Assembly: GCF_030272615.1 (NCBI RefSeq)
Contig: NC_081410.1
Location: forward strand, 188,072,119 to 188,136,118
DNA from: Cryptomeria japonica
Lineage: Eukaryota > Streptophyta > Pinopsida > Cupressales > Cupressaceae
Length of the DNA: 64,000 bases
Direction of reading: 5' to 3'
The translations under genes were made by a program, and so were the position numbers. This document shows, piece by piece, positions 11,874 to 25,396 of this stretch (positions are counted from its first letter, which is position 1; each line of letters begins with the position of its first letter). Below the pieces are notes generated by a model that was given only the letters and a program-made list of their open reading frames with translations, was not told where the DNA came from and did no database searches.

Positions 11874-13200
11874 GATGTCAAAGGGGGAGAGATATGTATA
11901 GATAAAGAAAACAATAAAAAATAAGTACCTAAGGGGGAGAAAAGTTTAGGAGAAGTGAGAGAGAGAAAGGAATAAGTGTTTATAAGTATAGCATCGTAAA
12001 TTGTCATTGGACCAATTTCCATCTCATGTTTGTGCCCCTACTTTAGTGCGTCTCTCCCTCATCTCCTACCTAGGTCCATTCAGTGCCTTAAATCTAGTTT
12101 TGATGCCTCATACACCTACCAAATGACTCTCTGGAGGTATGTCCTCCTCCCTGGGCCTTAATTTTGGTCCTTGATTAAGGAGGACCATGGCGCCACCAAC
12201 ACTCTAGTCCCCCTATTTGGGGTCCAATTTTCAAGGAGGGGGTGAGACCCATCTTTTCATTAGGAAATGAAGTCAATGGCTCAATATAATTGCTGGAGGT
12301 TGGCCTAATTTGTAACTTCACCTAGATTCTCACATATAAAGGCATTTGATCAACTTAATTTCATCCTAGCAATTTCATTCAAGTAATCAAGCATTGAAGC
12401 ATTGAACTATTCATCATCAAGAAATTCTAGAGGTCTTCAAGGCTATGTATTCTTCATACAACCATTGTGGAGAAAATTACAACATTCATATGCAAGCATG
12501 TGTGTGTGTGTGTGATTAGGGTTTTGTCATGTTCATGCCATTTCATACAACATATGTGATTACATTCAAGAAGGAATACATTATTATTAGTCATTGTAGA
12601 TCTGAGGTATATCCCTACATTATTTATTTCAGTATTTATAATATTTCATTCAAGGTTAATTCCTCAAGTAGGGTTTGACTTAGTAAAACCCCTATTTCCA
12701 ACCTATTTCCCCTTGTTGTTATGTGTAGGAAGTAGGTATGAAGCTGTGATCTTCAAGATAATATTTATTTATAGAGATGAATCATTCCCCAATTGAAGTG
12801 TAAAAAGTTTAGAAGACTAGAGCGACCATCACATTAGTCCTGACAAATCAAGAGCTTCTTCTGGGAACAGGTCTGAATCCTCTTACAATCCTCAGATCCA
12901 AGTTTGTGGCTCGATTCGATGACTGTATCTCACTGTTTGTGCATAATTACATCAATTTCAACCCATTTACCCTAATTTCAACATCTTCAACAAATCAATT
13001 CAACTCAAGGGAAAGAAGAGGGAACATTCCAAACCCCTTGGAGTTAGATCAGGATCTAGATCTACTCGATTTAGATCTATCTAATTCTTATAATTCCCTA
13101 ATGTAATGGTCCTTAAGCCAAAATTAACAGTCTTCATATATCCAATGGTGGAAACCTTAAATTTTCACCATTACAATAAGTGTTTTGCCATTAATGACAA
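11874..13200 (+). mobile_element. Retroelement 3' end: polypurine tract and LTR-like sequence
   Basis: Directly after the transposon the sequence reads 'gatgtcaaagggggagag', a copia-type polypurine context, with a second 'taagggggagaaaag' at 11930. Beyond lies LTR-like sequence with a TATA-type box 'catataaagg' at 12333-12342. Precise LTR borders are not visible. 12906-13106 is open but shows no recognisable protein. This is the right flank of the element whose left part is 1190-2500. Confidence 0.4.
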
Positions 13201-13210
13201 AGGGGGAGAT
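13197..13210 (+). other. Copia polypurine tract
   Basis: 'acaaagggggagat' immediately upstream of an LTR starting TGTTAG, the usual plus-strand primer arrangement of copia elements. Confidence 0.7.
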
Positions 13211-14610
13211 TGTTAGAAATGTAGGTTTGGTTGTCACTAATGTCAAGCTTGGTGATACAGATAGTTCCAGATATAGTGAGATGATGTACTGAGTTAAAGT
13301 GATGTAGAACAATGGAAGTTAGGTATGCACGTAAGAAGATGAAGAACCTTGTTGATATGCCAGGAAGTTAGTGTTACATAGACAATTGTTGCAGATGTGT
13401 TTTTCCAGAAGGACGTTTCTCCAAAAACATATGTTGACAGTATGTGGATATGTTTTTCATATTGACCAAGTTTTGGACTTCATTGTGGCAATTGAATTTG
13501 TGCTTCGGATGTATGTGCAATTATGGAGATGACATATGATAGTATACAATTGACAAGTCTTACGGTTGCAGAGCTCCTCATTTTTGTCATGTTGCAGATA
13601 TGGTAATATAATTTTGGTATGATGTTGGACATAGTTTAAGATTACTATATTTAGGTTTTGGTGCTCAGGAAGTATATACAATTGTGATGATGAACTATTA
13701 GTTCTAACAATGATTGACAATTTTATGTTCTCTACATTCCCCCACATTTTGTTTTCTGATGATGATCTTTTGGTAATATATTGTTTATGACCTTCACTTC
13801 TTTGTGTAAAGTTGGATTGTGTTTTTGTGCTTCAAAAACATGCTTGCAGATGTTCAAGGACATGATGATTCTAGGTCTAGCCGATCTTGAATGTTTTTGT
13901 TTTTACTTTGGTGATTGTAATGTATGATCTAACTATTGGAAGATTCTTGAAAGAAAACATGGAAGATCGATGGAAAAGTATTCTTGGGGAAAGCGTTCTT
14001 GAAGCTGAATTGGTGCATATACCTACTAGTGTATATATATGTTATGGCTTGCTTGGTATGATGGAAAATGCATTTTGTGTGAGTGTGTGTGTGAAGCAAA
14101 AAGACAGTATTGGTGAGATAGTGGATGTATTTGCGATTGGAGCAGGAATATTGCAAAAGAGTTGTAGAGATTATTGATAGGATATGCGAGATTATTGATA
14201 GGATATGCCACAAATAGTTGTTTAGATCTCCGAGCTTATCAAGAACTGAACCCATGCATATGTAGATGCAATTTTTTAATTTCATATTTATTTCTATCTC
14301 TTGGCAGTGAGCCATTGTAATACGGGCTATGAGCCCTCTAGGCAGTGAACCTCCCAACAATGAACCTTGTAAACTCATATAACTAGTTATATTATCTTGA
14401 AAGTTAAACCTCTCCATGGTTTTTCCCATTTGGTTTTTCCACATACAAAAATCTATTGTCTCTCTTATGGTTGTGTATCTCTTGCATTTTAATTATGTTG
14501 CATGTATTACTTTTGTGCTAAGATTAATGGAGAATAAATTAAGTTTCATAAGTTCAATTTTTTAAAGGGAATACCGATTCACCCCCCCTCTTAGTATTCA
14601 GAACTGCTCA
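13211..14610 (+). mobile_element. Ty1/copia LTR (+), about 1.4 kb
   Basis: Begins TGTTAGAAATG after a polypurine tract and ends near 14610 (...ctgctca) after the typical block 'gattcaccccccctctta' (14577-14594). A 'ggtttttcc' pair near 14420-14440 is also characteristic. Upstream pol is absent, so the element is 5'-truncated. Open frames in it (13887-14177 and the minus frame 13929-14444) are incidental. Confidence 0.6.
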
Positions 14611-14697
14611 ATAGTTTTATCATATTTGTGGTTGTAATAATTTGCATTCACACATTTCCTATGAAGAAATATCCACTTTGATGGTATGATAAAAGAA

Positions 14698-15398
14698 TGA
14701 GGATCCAGTCAACTACTGAGAGGGGGGGTGAATCATTAGATAGAAAAATTGATACACTTTCACCAAACTTAAAATTAACCTCTCATGACAAACATTAAAC
14801 TGACTGGTTTCATCACTGAACTTCAAATGCAATAATACTGACAAGATTAACCGGTTGATTGTTATAACAGATTAATTGTAAAACAACTTGAAACTTACAA
14901 AACCTTTTATCTTGATCACTCAAATAATTTACTTAATAGTAGTTAAAACATGTTTCAGTTTGTTGTCAGTTGTCATAACAAATCAAAGTGGATTTAGTAG
15001 TTAAGCAATTCAAAAATAAACATAACCACAAAAAAATACACCACTTGACACAATATTTTTGACGTGGAAACCCAAATGGGGAAAACCATGGTGGGGATGA
15101 ATACCCACAAGTATTCTAAACTCTTCTAAAGTTCGTACTGTTAAACTTTGCAAAAAGTCTTGTTAAGAACAAATCCTTTTAGGGACCACCTGGTTAAGGG
15201 ATTGACTATAATGCCTTATTAAAAACAATACCCTGTTAGGAGTATCCTCAGTGGAGGATTTAGAATCCAAGCTAATGGATCACCTAGTTAGAGGATTTGA
15301 ATAAAGAAGCTTGTTAGAGCTTGCCTAGTTAGGGGATATAATTGTTGTAATTGTTAGAAAACAATAGGGGTTTGCTGATCTATTTGAATAGCACCACA
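14698..15398 (-). mobile_element. Ty1/copia LTR (-), part split by the gypsy insertion
   Basis: The plus strand shows 'gagagggggggtgaatc' (14718-14734) and 'cccaaatggggaaaacc' near 15070, the reverse complement of a copia LTR 3' end. It is cut by the gypsy element at 15399 (TSD ccaca, 15394-15398) and resumes at 24776. Confidence 0.55.
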
Positions 15399-18300
15399 TG
15401 TAATGCTCCGCCAGATACCCTAAAGGAAAATAACTCAACTAGGCAACTAAAGGGTGAATTTTATTTTTTTAAAGATTAAGTGCATTAATTATAACAATTG
15501 CACGTTTAACAACACAACAGAAGTCTAACATATGATTTCCTAAGGGTTACCAATGAAGATTAATTCATAGATTATATTAACACCATGGTTAATCCCATTT
15601 TCCATCTAATTAGGAAAATTAAATGCTTAAAATAAAATCTACATATACATCTAAATTCCATAATGAAAGAATCAAGTATTCCAAAGCAATTATTTTCCCA
15701 TATTTCATATATACAAAAGATCAAAGCAACTGAATTAACATACATTCCACTGACATAATATTACAATATTCATAAATACATGGTTTCCAATAATACCATG
15801 GATTACAAAGTTACAATATCAAGGTTACATAAAAGTCTGGTACAATGACCACAAGGTCTCAACTGAACAAAGATCATGAACATGAGCTGGTACATGAACC
15901 GCGAACCAAGAAACACCAGCGAAGCCTTTCCTTGCCTGAAGATACAATCCAGAACATCCAATGGGAAGTGGCACTACCACCCGACCATGTGATCCCAAAA
16001 TGGAACCAACCCACCATGCTAGGAGATAGTAGAAAACCCTCAAGCAAGCAAAGTAAGACAAGTACGAAAGAACTACAAGACTCCGCAAACATCCATGTAA
16101 CTCAACTCACAAAACACTAGTGACTCTAAGGAGAGAGTATCATCGCATAGCTTAAGATGGATACCATGGTACAGCCTCCATAGGTCCCAACCCTCATCCT
16201 GGGTTACCCTAGTAACCTCTCTCGAACCTCTGGTTCAAACTAAGTCTCATGCGGACCCTACCAATCCTTTCGTGAAGACAAGGTGGTAAGTTTTCCATTC
16301 CAAGCCTTCTCACAACATTATGATCCCTGTACTAACACTCACCTATGCACGAGGCACATTATCTTAATTAATATTTACCCATCCCAATTCAATTTTTTTG
16401 TTATCACTTTTTAATTGACTTTTGATGGGTTATCCTATCATCCACTTTGGGCACGACCCCCACTCAAAAGCCACTCTCTCTCATAGGAAACTAATAGGAA
16501 AGGTCTCTCTATTAGAACTCTATGGCGAAACAGACAACCATAACTAATCCTGACAAACCATAGGTGAAGGATACACAATCACTAACCCAGGATTGACCAT
16601 TTGGAACAAAACACACAATGGCTCACATCAATAGGTTTATACAACAACACCTGACCAAGGAGATATAACAACATATGACATAATGACAACTCAACCAAAA
16701 TAGCAACCAAATTAAGCTTGACTGCAAATACCATTTACACAAGATCCTAATACATGCAATCTTTTGTTTAAACAACCAAAAACATAAATAAATTGCAATT
16801 AAAGATTTTCCAGAAAATAAGAAAATACAACTACATTAAATAAATCAATTTTGTCATTTGTCCAATAAGGTTTAAATCAATCACATAAAAATTAACACCC
16901 TAATTATATGTTCATGATTACTTTATAAATAAACCTGATTAGATTGTATCAATAATCTAAATTAAATTCCAAGTTCCAAATTATATATAATAATATAATA
17001 TAATTACATAAATATATATATTCTACGAATATATTATTATATAATTATATCACATTAAAATATAAAAAAAAAAATGATTTAACTATCTTCCATTTCCAAA
17101 ATAACATAATTAAAACCACAGAAAATCACACACACACACATATAATATTATTTATTTTTGTTTTTATTTTTTATTTTTATTTTTATTTTATATATATATT
17201 TAATTTTTATTTATTTATTTATTTTTTTATTTTTTTTATATACAATAACCTAAAAACCAGTAAATTCTATTTTTCAACCAAAATTCATTTTCAACCAAAT
17301 TTATTTACATGGAAATTAAATTAATACAAAATTTCTCCAAAATAATATAATAAAATAATTTCCATTAACTTTTAATAACACAATAAATTTAATTAATGAT
17401 TAAATTTCTATAATAACTAAATAATTCCACAAAGATACACAAATATTAAAAAGGACTGCCATAGTCAAATATCGAAACAAAAATCAAACAATAGGGAATA
17501 TTTTCTCTGGTAAATCCCATTCCTCCCAAATCTTGCAATTTTCGTGTACAATAAAAATCTTAGCAAAATTTGCCATAATAACTTTTCCCAATTTTGTCAA
17601 AATTTAATCTACAAACACCCAAGAAATAACTTCTTTCCATAAACTAAAATTAAATTCAGGAATGAATTTTAGCCAAGAACAAGAAATAATCAAATAGGAT
17701 TTTAGATTTGACAAACATCTTAACACACACATCATTCAGAAAGATAAAAGAAATAGAAATATTTTCTTTAAAACAATAATCAAAGAAGCCACCCAACCTG
17801 ATATAGCTTTCCTAGAAGAAATTTGTAGAAGAGCCCTAATACTTCAACAAACTTCCAAATAAATTTCTCTTCACCTAAATTCCCTGATCTATTTCCTGTG
17901 TGTAACCCTAAAATAAAGACCTATTCCCCTTTGAAACTAAAATTCTAGGTTGAATATCTTTTTCTTCAAAAACCTAAATTTAGAATAAAAGCAATTTTTT
18001 TATTTTCTTTTCTGATTTCTTAACAAAGAAATAAGTTCACATGCAATAATTAAAAATCATTTTTCTTTCTTTTATTTTCTCATGCAAATTAATTAATTTT
18101 CTAAATAAAAAGATTAAAGCAAAACTTTAATTCTAATTAATTCTTTTATTCATTTATTTATTCTGTTGTTCTTTTATTTATTTAAAATTCTAGGAAACAA
18201 GAAATGAAATTAATCTAATTTATTTTTCACTAAAATTTAAATAAAATATATTTCTAATATCTTGCAGCTTGCAACTTAATTTAATAATTTCTTTTAATTA

Positions 18301-19014
18301 ATTAAATTTATAATCTCAATGCATAAAATACATAATTCCAAAAATACCACTTATGAGATAAATCCATAAATTTAATTAATTAATTAAAACCACTAAACAC
18401 ACAAAATGAGCAAACCCAAAGCAAAGACTCATAAAAAGATCAAATGACAAAATATGAAGTTCGAATAAACTGATAGGACGACCAACTGACGACACTCACA
18501 AGAGTGTAACTGAGCAAAATAGGGTCAACTACTACCTCCTCCACTTCTATCGAAAAATATAAGGCACACTCAGACCTGTGAAGCTAGGTGGAGACGATAC
18601 CCCGTACCTACCCGATACTTGTACCTGCAATATCTTGCATCACCAAACCACACATGCATATATACAATATATAAGACACAACATACACACCGATGAAGGA
18701 GAATCGCGACGTTCCTTGTCTCACCAAAATGAGTGAAGGAAAATTGTCCCCTTGCATCCAATACACTTGCAGACACACAACACATAATTATGCATTGCAT
18801 AGATAAAGTAAAGTGTTAGTACATAGCAATAATCCATGAAATGCCATAAATCACAAGTATTGAAATACTGCAAATAAATTATGCATCTCATATCCAGATA
18901 AAGCATGAAATAATGTCATATAAGTTTGAATAACACATCATGGTAATGTATCCACTGAAAACAAACAATAATAAAATATGAGTCTAATGAGTTCAAATGA
19001 GTAGGGGTACTACA
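15399..19014 (-). repeat. 3' LTR of gypsy element (3616 bp)
   Basis: Directly repeated at 21224-24770. It contains a 17150-17240 low-complexity TTTATT block expanded relative to the other copy and a ~20-bp insertion at about 18147. Frames at 15825-16120 are open in both LTRs on both strands but show no recognisable protein. Confidence 0.85.
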
Positions 19015-19030
19015 TTCTCCCCCCCCAAAA
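19015..19030 (-). other. Polypurine tract of gypsy element
   Basis: The plus strand 'ttctccccccccaaaa' is a minus-strand purine run directly before the 3' LTR start TGTAGTACCCC. Confidence 0.75.
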
Positions 19031-19034
19031 CTAG

Positions 19035-21160
19035 GCTTACTCCTTGAACCCTAAAACAAATAAGAATACAACTGTCTCATCTTCGCTGCATCCTCCCAAG
19101 TCATCAAGGTCTCATCATTTGGGTCCCATAGGATCCTTACCTGGTCGATGGTTCCACCCCTGAGGGTCAAATCCCGAAGCTGAAGAATGCGCACAGGCTC
19201 CATGGAAAGTTGCCCGTCCTCGACCTGCAAAGAGTTTCAATCAAGAATATGTGTCACATTAGGATGATAAGGTCAAAGAATTGAAACATGAAAGACATCG
19301 TGGATGTAGGATAAACTCAGTGGCAAGGCAAGACGGTAGGTAACAGGTCCTATCCTCTCAAGGATCTCAGAAAGGCCAACAAACCTAGGTGCCAACTTAG
19401 AACCCTTTCAATAACAGATCGAACTCTTCCATGGATGCACTCTCAAAAACACATGGTCACCAACAAAAAAATGACAATCTACCCTATGAGCATCTGCATA
19501 CTTCTTCTGCCTATCCTGTACAGCCACCAAATGCTCACGAATCCACTCAACCTGCTACTCCATCTCTCGAAGGATATCCGATCCTATAAGCACCCTGTCC
19601 TCTAGCTGATCCCAACTTAAAGGAGTGTGGCAAGGATGACCATACAATGCCTAAAATGGGGACATACCTATGGAGCTATGATATCCATTATTATAAGAAA
19701 ACTCCACTAGATAGATATAGTCCTCCCAGCGTGACTGCTAGTCCATAACATACATGTGAAGCATGTCCTCCAAAACCTGATTCATTCTCTCTGTCTGACC
19801 ATCTGTCTCTAGGTGATAAGCTGAACTAAAGTTCAACTGAGTCCCCATAGCATGCTGAAGTGAGGTCCACAATGCTGAGGTAAAGACAGGATCTCTATCA
19901 GAGATGATTCGCCTCGGAATCCCATGCAATCTCACTACATCTTCCAAGAAGACTTGTGCCACCACTGCTACTATATAGGAAGTTCAAATAGGAACAAAAT
20001 GAGCAACTTAATCAATCTGTCAACTATGACCAAGATAGTTCACCTCAGACTGGAAGAAGTCACACTTCACCAAATTGGCATAAAGCTGATTCTCCCTCAA
20101 ACACTGCAATACCTGACGTAAGTGACCCTCATGTTCTTCCATAGTTCTAGAATAAATCAATATGTCATCCAAGAACACAAGGACAAAATGATCAAGGTAG
20201 GTGCAAAAAAAACCCCATTCATGAGGCTTATGAAAACTGAAGGCGTGTTCGTCAACCCAAATGTCACCACTCTGAACTCATAGTGACCATAACAAGTATG
20301 AAATGTTGTCTTATGAATATCTGCATCCTGAATGCGCAACTGATGGTATCCAGATTTTAGATTAATCTTAGAGAACACCTTTTCTCCCTTAACCTGATTA
20401 AAAAGATCATCTATATGAGGCAATGGATATCGATTCTGGATGGTTACCTTATTCAGCTATCGGTAATCAATGCATAATCAAAGAGAACCATCCTTCTTCT
20501 TAACAAAGATAATAAGCGCACCCCAAGGAGAAACACTAGGACAAATGAATCCCTTGGCTAGCAATTCCTCTATCTGCAACTTCAACTCACTCAACTCCTA
20601 AGTAGTCATCTGATATGGAGCTCTCGAAATAGGTTCTGCACCAAGAACCAAATCAATGTGAAATTCTATGTCTCACTTTGAAGGCATACCAGGAATATCC
20701 AACAAAAACACATCAACATACTCTCTAAGAATAGGGTGACCATCAAGAGCGATTTCTCGACTCTCTGACTCATCCAAATCCTCAAGAGTAACTGCAAAAA
20801 GCTGACACCCTCTATGCATGCACCGCTTAAGTTGCATAGCGGAGATCACTCCTAGGAATATCGGTCTCTTAACTCCAACAATCTCCACTTCCTTACCAAG
20901 GTCATCTAAATACTCCATTGTCTTCTTGCGACAATCTACGCGAGCATTGTGAGATGATAGCCAATCCATCCCCAACACAACTCCACAAGAACCCAAAGGA
21001 ATGACTCGAAGGTCAACTGAAGTAACTATGGTTCGTAGGTCCAACTCACAATTGGGAATAAAGGCATCTACAGAAACATAGACACCTGTATCCAACTCTA
21101 CTGGCCACCTCCCCTAGCTTTCCTAGCCATGACCTAGCACCATAAAAGAGAAAATGGTTC
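19035..21160 (-). pseudogene. Remnant gag-pol: protease end, RT 5' half, integrase 3' half, chromodomain-like tail
   Basis: A short gag start (MARKARGGG near 21130) is fused to the end of protease (GVVLGMDWLSSHNARVDC). RT follows from about 20690 ([33 protein letters not shown]; a frameshift near the FLDD site, about 20170). RT stops at YLGH and joins mid-integrase (LVIVDRL) at 20026-20036. Integrase then shows IISDRDPVFTS and HLETDGQTERMNQVLEDM (19965-19738) and a C-terminal tail DQVRILWDPNDETLMTWEDA near 19100. Several TAG/TGA stops and single-base slips are present. The RT connection domain, RNase H and the zinc-binding integrase N-terminus are missing. Confidence 0.8.
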
Positions 21161-21209
21161 AGATAAATGACAAGGATAAGACAAGAGAAATACAAACATT
21201 AAGACTTAA

Positions 21210-21221
21210 GCTTTGATACCA
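21210..21221 (-). other. Primer binding site, tRNA-Met type
   Basis: The minus strand reads TGGTATCAAAGC two bases after the 5' LTR, one base off the usual TGGTATCAGAGC complementary to plant initiator tRNA-Met. Confidence 0.75.
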
Positions 21222-21223
21222 AA

Positions 21224-24200
21224 TGTAATGCCCCCACTAGATAACCTAAAGGAAAACAACTCAACTAGGCAACTAAAGGGTGAATTTTTTTTTTTTTAAG
21301 ATTAAGTGCATTAATTATAACAATTGCACGTTTAACAACACAATAGAAGTCTAACATATGATTTACTAAGGGTTACCAACGAAGATTAATTCGTAGATTA
21401 TATTAACACCATGGTTAATCCCATTGTCCATCTAATTAGGAAAATTAAATGCTTAAAATAAAATCTACATATACATCTAAATTCCATAACGAAAGAATCA
21501 GGTATTCCAAAGCAATTATTTTCCCATATTTCATATATACAAAAGATCAAACCAACTGAATTAACATACATTCCACTGACATAATATTACAATATTCATA
21601 AATACATGGTTTCCAATAATACCACAGATTACAAAGTTACAATATCAAGTTTACATAAAAGTTTGGTACAATGACCACAAGGTCTCAACTAAACAAAGAT
21701 CATGAACATGAGCTGGTACATGAACCACGAACCAAGAAAAACCTGCGAAGTCTTTCCTCACCTGAAGATACAATCCAGAACATCCGATGGGAAGTCGCAC
21801 TACCACCCGACCATGTGATCCTAAAATGGAACCACCCCATCATGCTAGGAGATAGTAGAAAACCCTCAAGCAAGCAAAGTAAGACAAGTACGAAAGAACT
21901 ACAAGACTTCGCAAACATCCATGTAACTCAACTCACAAAATACTAGTGACTCTAAGGAGAGAGTGTCATCACATAGCTTAAGATGGATACCATGGTACAG
22001 CCTCCATAGGTCCCGACCCCCATCCTGGGTTATCCTGGTAACCTCTCCTGAACCTCCGGTTCCAACTAAGTCTCATGTGGACCCTACCAATCCTTTCGTG
22101 AAAAACAAGGTGGTAAGTTTGCCATTCCAGGCCTTCTTACAACATTATGAGCCTTGTACTAGCACTCACCTATGCACGGGGCACATTATCTTAATTAATA
22201 TTCACCCATCCCAATTTAATTATTATGTTATCACTTTTTAACTGACTTTCGATGGGTTATCCTGTCATCCACTTCAGGCACGGCCCCCGCTCGGAAGCCA
22301 CTCTCTCTCATAGGACACTAACAGGAAGGGTCTCTCTACGAGAACTCTATGGCGAAAAAGACAGCCATAACTAATCCTGACAAACCACAGGTGAAGGATA
22401 CACAATCACTAACCCAAGATTGACCATTTGGAACAAAACACATAATGGCTCACATCAACAGGGTTATACAACAACATCTAACCAAGGAGATATAGCAACA
22501 TATGACATAATGACAACTCAACCAGAATAGCAATGAAATTAAGCTTCACTGCAAATACCATTTACACAAGATCCTAATACAGGCAATCTTTTCTTTAAAC
22601 AGCCAAAAGCATAAATAACTTGCAATTAAAGATTTTCCAAAAAATAAGAAAATACAACTATATTAAATAAATCAATTTTGTCATTTGTCCAATAAGGTTT
22701 AAATCAATCACATAAAAATTAACCCCCTAATTATATGTTCATGATTACTTTACAAATAAACCCGATTAGATTGTATCAATAATCTAAATTAAATTTGAAA
22801 TTAAAAATTATATATAATAATATAATATAATTACATAAATATATTTATTCTACGAATATAATATTATATAACTATATCACATTAAAATATAAAATAAAAA
22901 GATGATTTAACTATCTTTCATTTCCAAAATAACATAATTAAAACCACAAAAAATTCTCTACACACACACACACACACACATATATATAATATTATTTATT
23001 TTTATTTATTTATTTTATATACAATAACCCAAAAACTAGTAAATTCTATTTTTCAACCAAAATTTATTTCCAACCAAATTTATTTACAAGGAAATTAAAC
23101 TAATACAAAATTTCTCCAAAATAATATAATAAAATAATTTCCATTAACTTTTAATAACACAATAAATTTAATTAATGATTAAATTTCTATAATAACTAAA
23201 TAATTCCACAAAGATACACAAATATTAAAAAGGACTGCCATAGTCAAATATCGAAACAAAAATCAAACAATAGGGAATATTTTCTCTGGTAAATCCCATT
23301 CCTCCCAAATCTTGCAATTTTCGTGTACAATAAAAATCTTAGCAAAATTTGCCATAATAACTTTTCCCAATTTTGTCAAAATTTAATCTACAAACACCCA
23401 AGAAATAACTTCTTTCCATAAACTAAAATTAAATTCAGGAATGAATTTTAGCCAAGAATAAGAAATAATCAAATAGGATTTTAGATTTGACAAACATCTT
23501 AACACACACATCATTCAGAAAGATAAAAGAAATAGAAATATTTTCTTTAAAACAATAATCAAAGAAGCCACCCAACCTGATATAGCTTTCCTAGAAGAAA
23601 TTTGTAGAAGAGCCCTAATACTTCAACAAACTTCCAAATAAATTTCTCTTCACCTAAATTCCCTGATCTATTTCCTGTGTGTAACCCTAAAATAAAGACC
23701 TATTCCCCTTTGAAACTAAAATTCTAGGTTGAATATCTTTTTCTTCAAAAACCTAAATTTAGAATAAAAGCAATTTTTTTATTTTCTTTTCTGATTTCTT
23801 AACAAAGAAATAAGTTCACATGCAATAATTAAAAATCATTTTTCTTTCTTTTATTTTCTCATGCAAATTAATTAATTTTCTAAATAAAAAGATTAAAGCA
23901 AAACTTTAATTCTAATTAATTCTTTTGTTCTTTTATTTATTTAAAATTCTAGGAAACAATAAATGAAATTAATCTAATTTATTTTTCACTAAAATTTAAA
24001 TAAAATATATTTCTAATATCTTGCAGCTTGCAACTTAATTTAATAATTTCTTTTAATTAATTAAATTTATAATCTCAATGCATAAAATACATAATTTCAA
24101 AAATACCACTTATGAGATAACTCCATAAATTTAATTAATTAATTAAAACCACTAAACACACAAACTGAGCAAACCCAAAGCAAAGACTCATAAAAAGATC

Positions 24201-24770
24201 AAATGACAAAATACAAAGGTCGAATAAACTGATAGGACGACCAACTGACGACACTCACAAGAGTGTAACTGAGCAAAATAGGGTCAACTACTACCTCCTC
24301 CACTTCCATCAGAAAATATAAGGCATGCTCAGACCTGTGAAGCCAGGTGGAGATGATACCCCGTGCCTACCAGGTACTTGTACCTACAATATCCTGCATC
24401 ACCGAGCCACACATGTATATATACAATATAGAAGACATGACATACACACCGATGAAGGAGAATCATGATGTTCCCTGTCTCACCGAAATGAGTGAAGGAA
24501 ATTGTGCCCTTGCATCCAATACACTTGCAGACACACCATATAATTATACATTGCATAGATAAAGTAAAGTGTCAGTACATAGCAATAATCCATGAAATGC
24601 CATAAATCACAAGTATTGAAATACTACAAATAAATTATGCATCTCATATCTAGATAAAGCATGAAATAATGTCATATAAGTTTCAATAACACATCATGGT
24701 AATGTATCCACTGAAAACAAACAATAATTAAATATGAGTCCAATGAGTTCAAACGAGTAGGGGTACTACA
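21224..24770 (-). repeat. 5' LTR of gypsy element (3547 bp)
   Basis: Partner of 15399-19014. A (CA)n/(TA)n microsatellite sits at 22960-22990. Differences from the partner are concentrated outside about 23120-24230, which is almost identical between the copies. Confidence 0.85.
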
Positions 24771-24775
24771 CCACA

Positions 24776-25392
24776 CTTGCTTGTTCAAATCCTTTTCATG
24801 CTCCTATCTACCTTTATACATATTGCAAATACATCATCGGGTTCGAAAACCACTCTCTCAGTCTCAACTACAACTTTGCCAACCAACAAACAAAACAACT
24901 CATCGACCTTATAAACAAATCATTAGGTCAGTAACACATCACAAACCTAAACATCTCATAGAGATTACAAACAAGTTTGTTCAAGTATGACCATTGGATT
25001 ACATAGCAAATAACATAGAAATCAATGCACATCACTCAAGATATTCTTGACCGCTCCTTGATTACCGCTTCATCGAACTTTGTAACTCATCACATGGTTT
25101 GCATTAGATGCAATGAACTTGCTCACTCCCAAGACATAAACCGTTATCTCTACACGCTAAGAAACATTTAAAACATTCATCAATCAACATTTATACGTGT
25201 CATAATCTTTGCCATTCACCATTTGATCATAATCTACTTCAACTCCATCGGTTAGGGTTTGGACATCTTCTATAGGTAGGGTTATCGATTCAACTCTCCA
25301 TAATATAAGTAATACCAGTTTGCAATACAAACTCCTCCTACCAGTTGCATTACCCTTTGGTAGCTCCTCCTACCGGTTTGCATGATCTCCAC
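24776..25392 (-). mobile_element. Ty1/copia LTR (-), remainder after the gypsy insertion
   Basis: Continues the LTR interrupted at 15398. It carries 'ctcctaccagt' and 'ctcctaccggt' motifs near 25335 and 25370 like those in the copia LTR at 1-1189. It ends abruptly where plus-strand copia pol begins, so the LTR start is missing or rearranged. Confidence 0.45.
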
Positions 25393-25396
25393 TATT

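Larger units (their letters stand above)
15399..24770 (-). mobile_element. Ty3/gypsy chromovirus-like element with 3.6 kb LTRs, internally deleted
   Basis: Two direct repeats, 15399-19014 and 21224-24770, start TGTAATGC and end TACTACA on the plus strand. They flank only 2.2 kb of internal sequence and are bordered by CCACA (15394-15398 and 24771-24775), a perfect 5-bp target duplication. Primer site and polypurine tract place it on the minus strand. The RT signature, tRNA-Met-type primer site and a chromodomain-like C-terminal segment point to the chromovirus (Tekay/Del-like) branch. Almost all of gag, part of protease, half of RT, RNase H and the N-terminal integrase are gone. Confidence 0.85.

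Noticed and set aside
13929-14444. A 171-codon minus-strand ORF
   Set aside because: It lies wholly inside a copia LTR and has low-complexity His/Thr runs from a (GT)n-like tract.
15825-16120. Conserved frames (about 91 and 87 codons) repeated at 21671-21946
   Set aside because: Both lie at the same place in paired LTRs; overlapping open frames on both strands and no domain argue against a gene.
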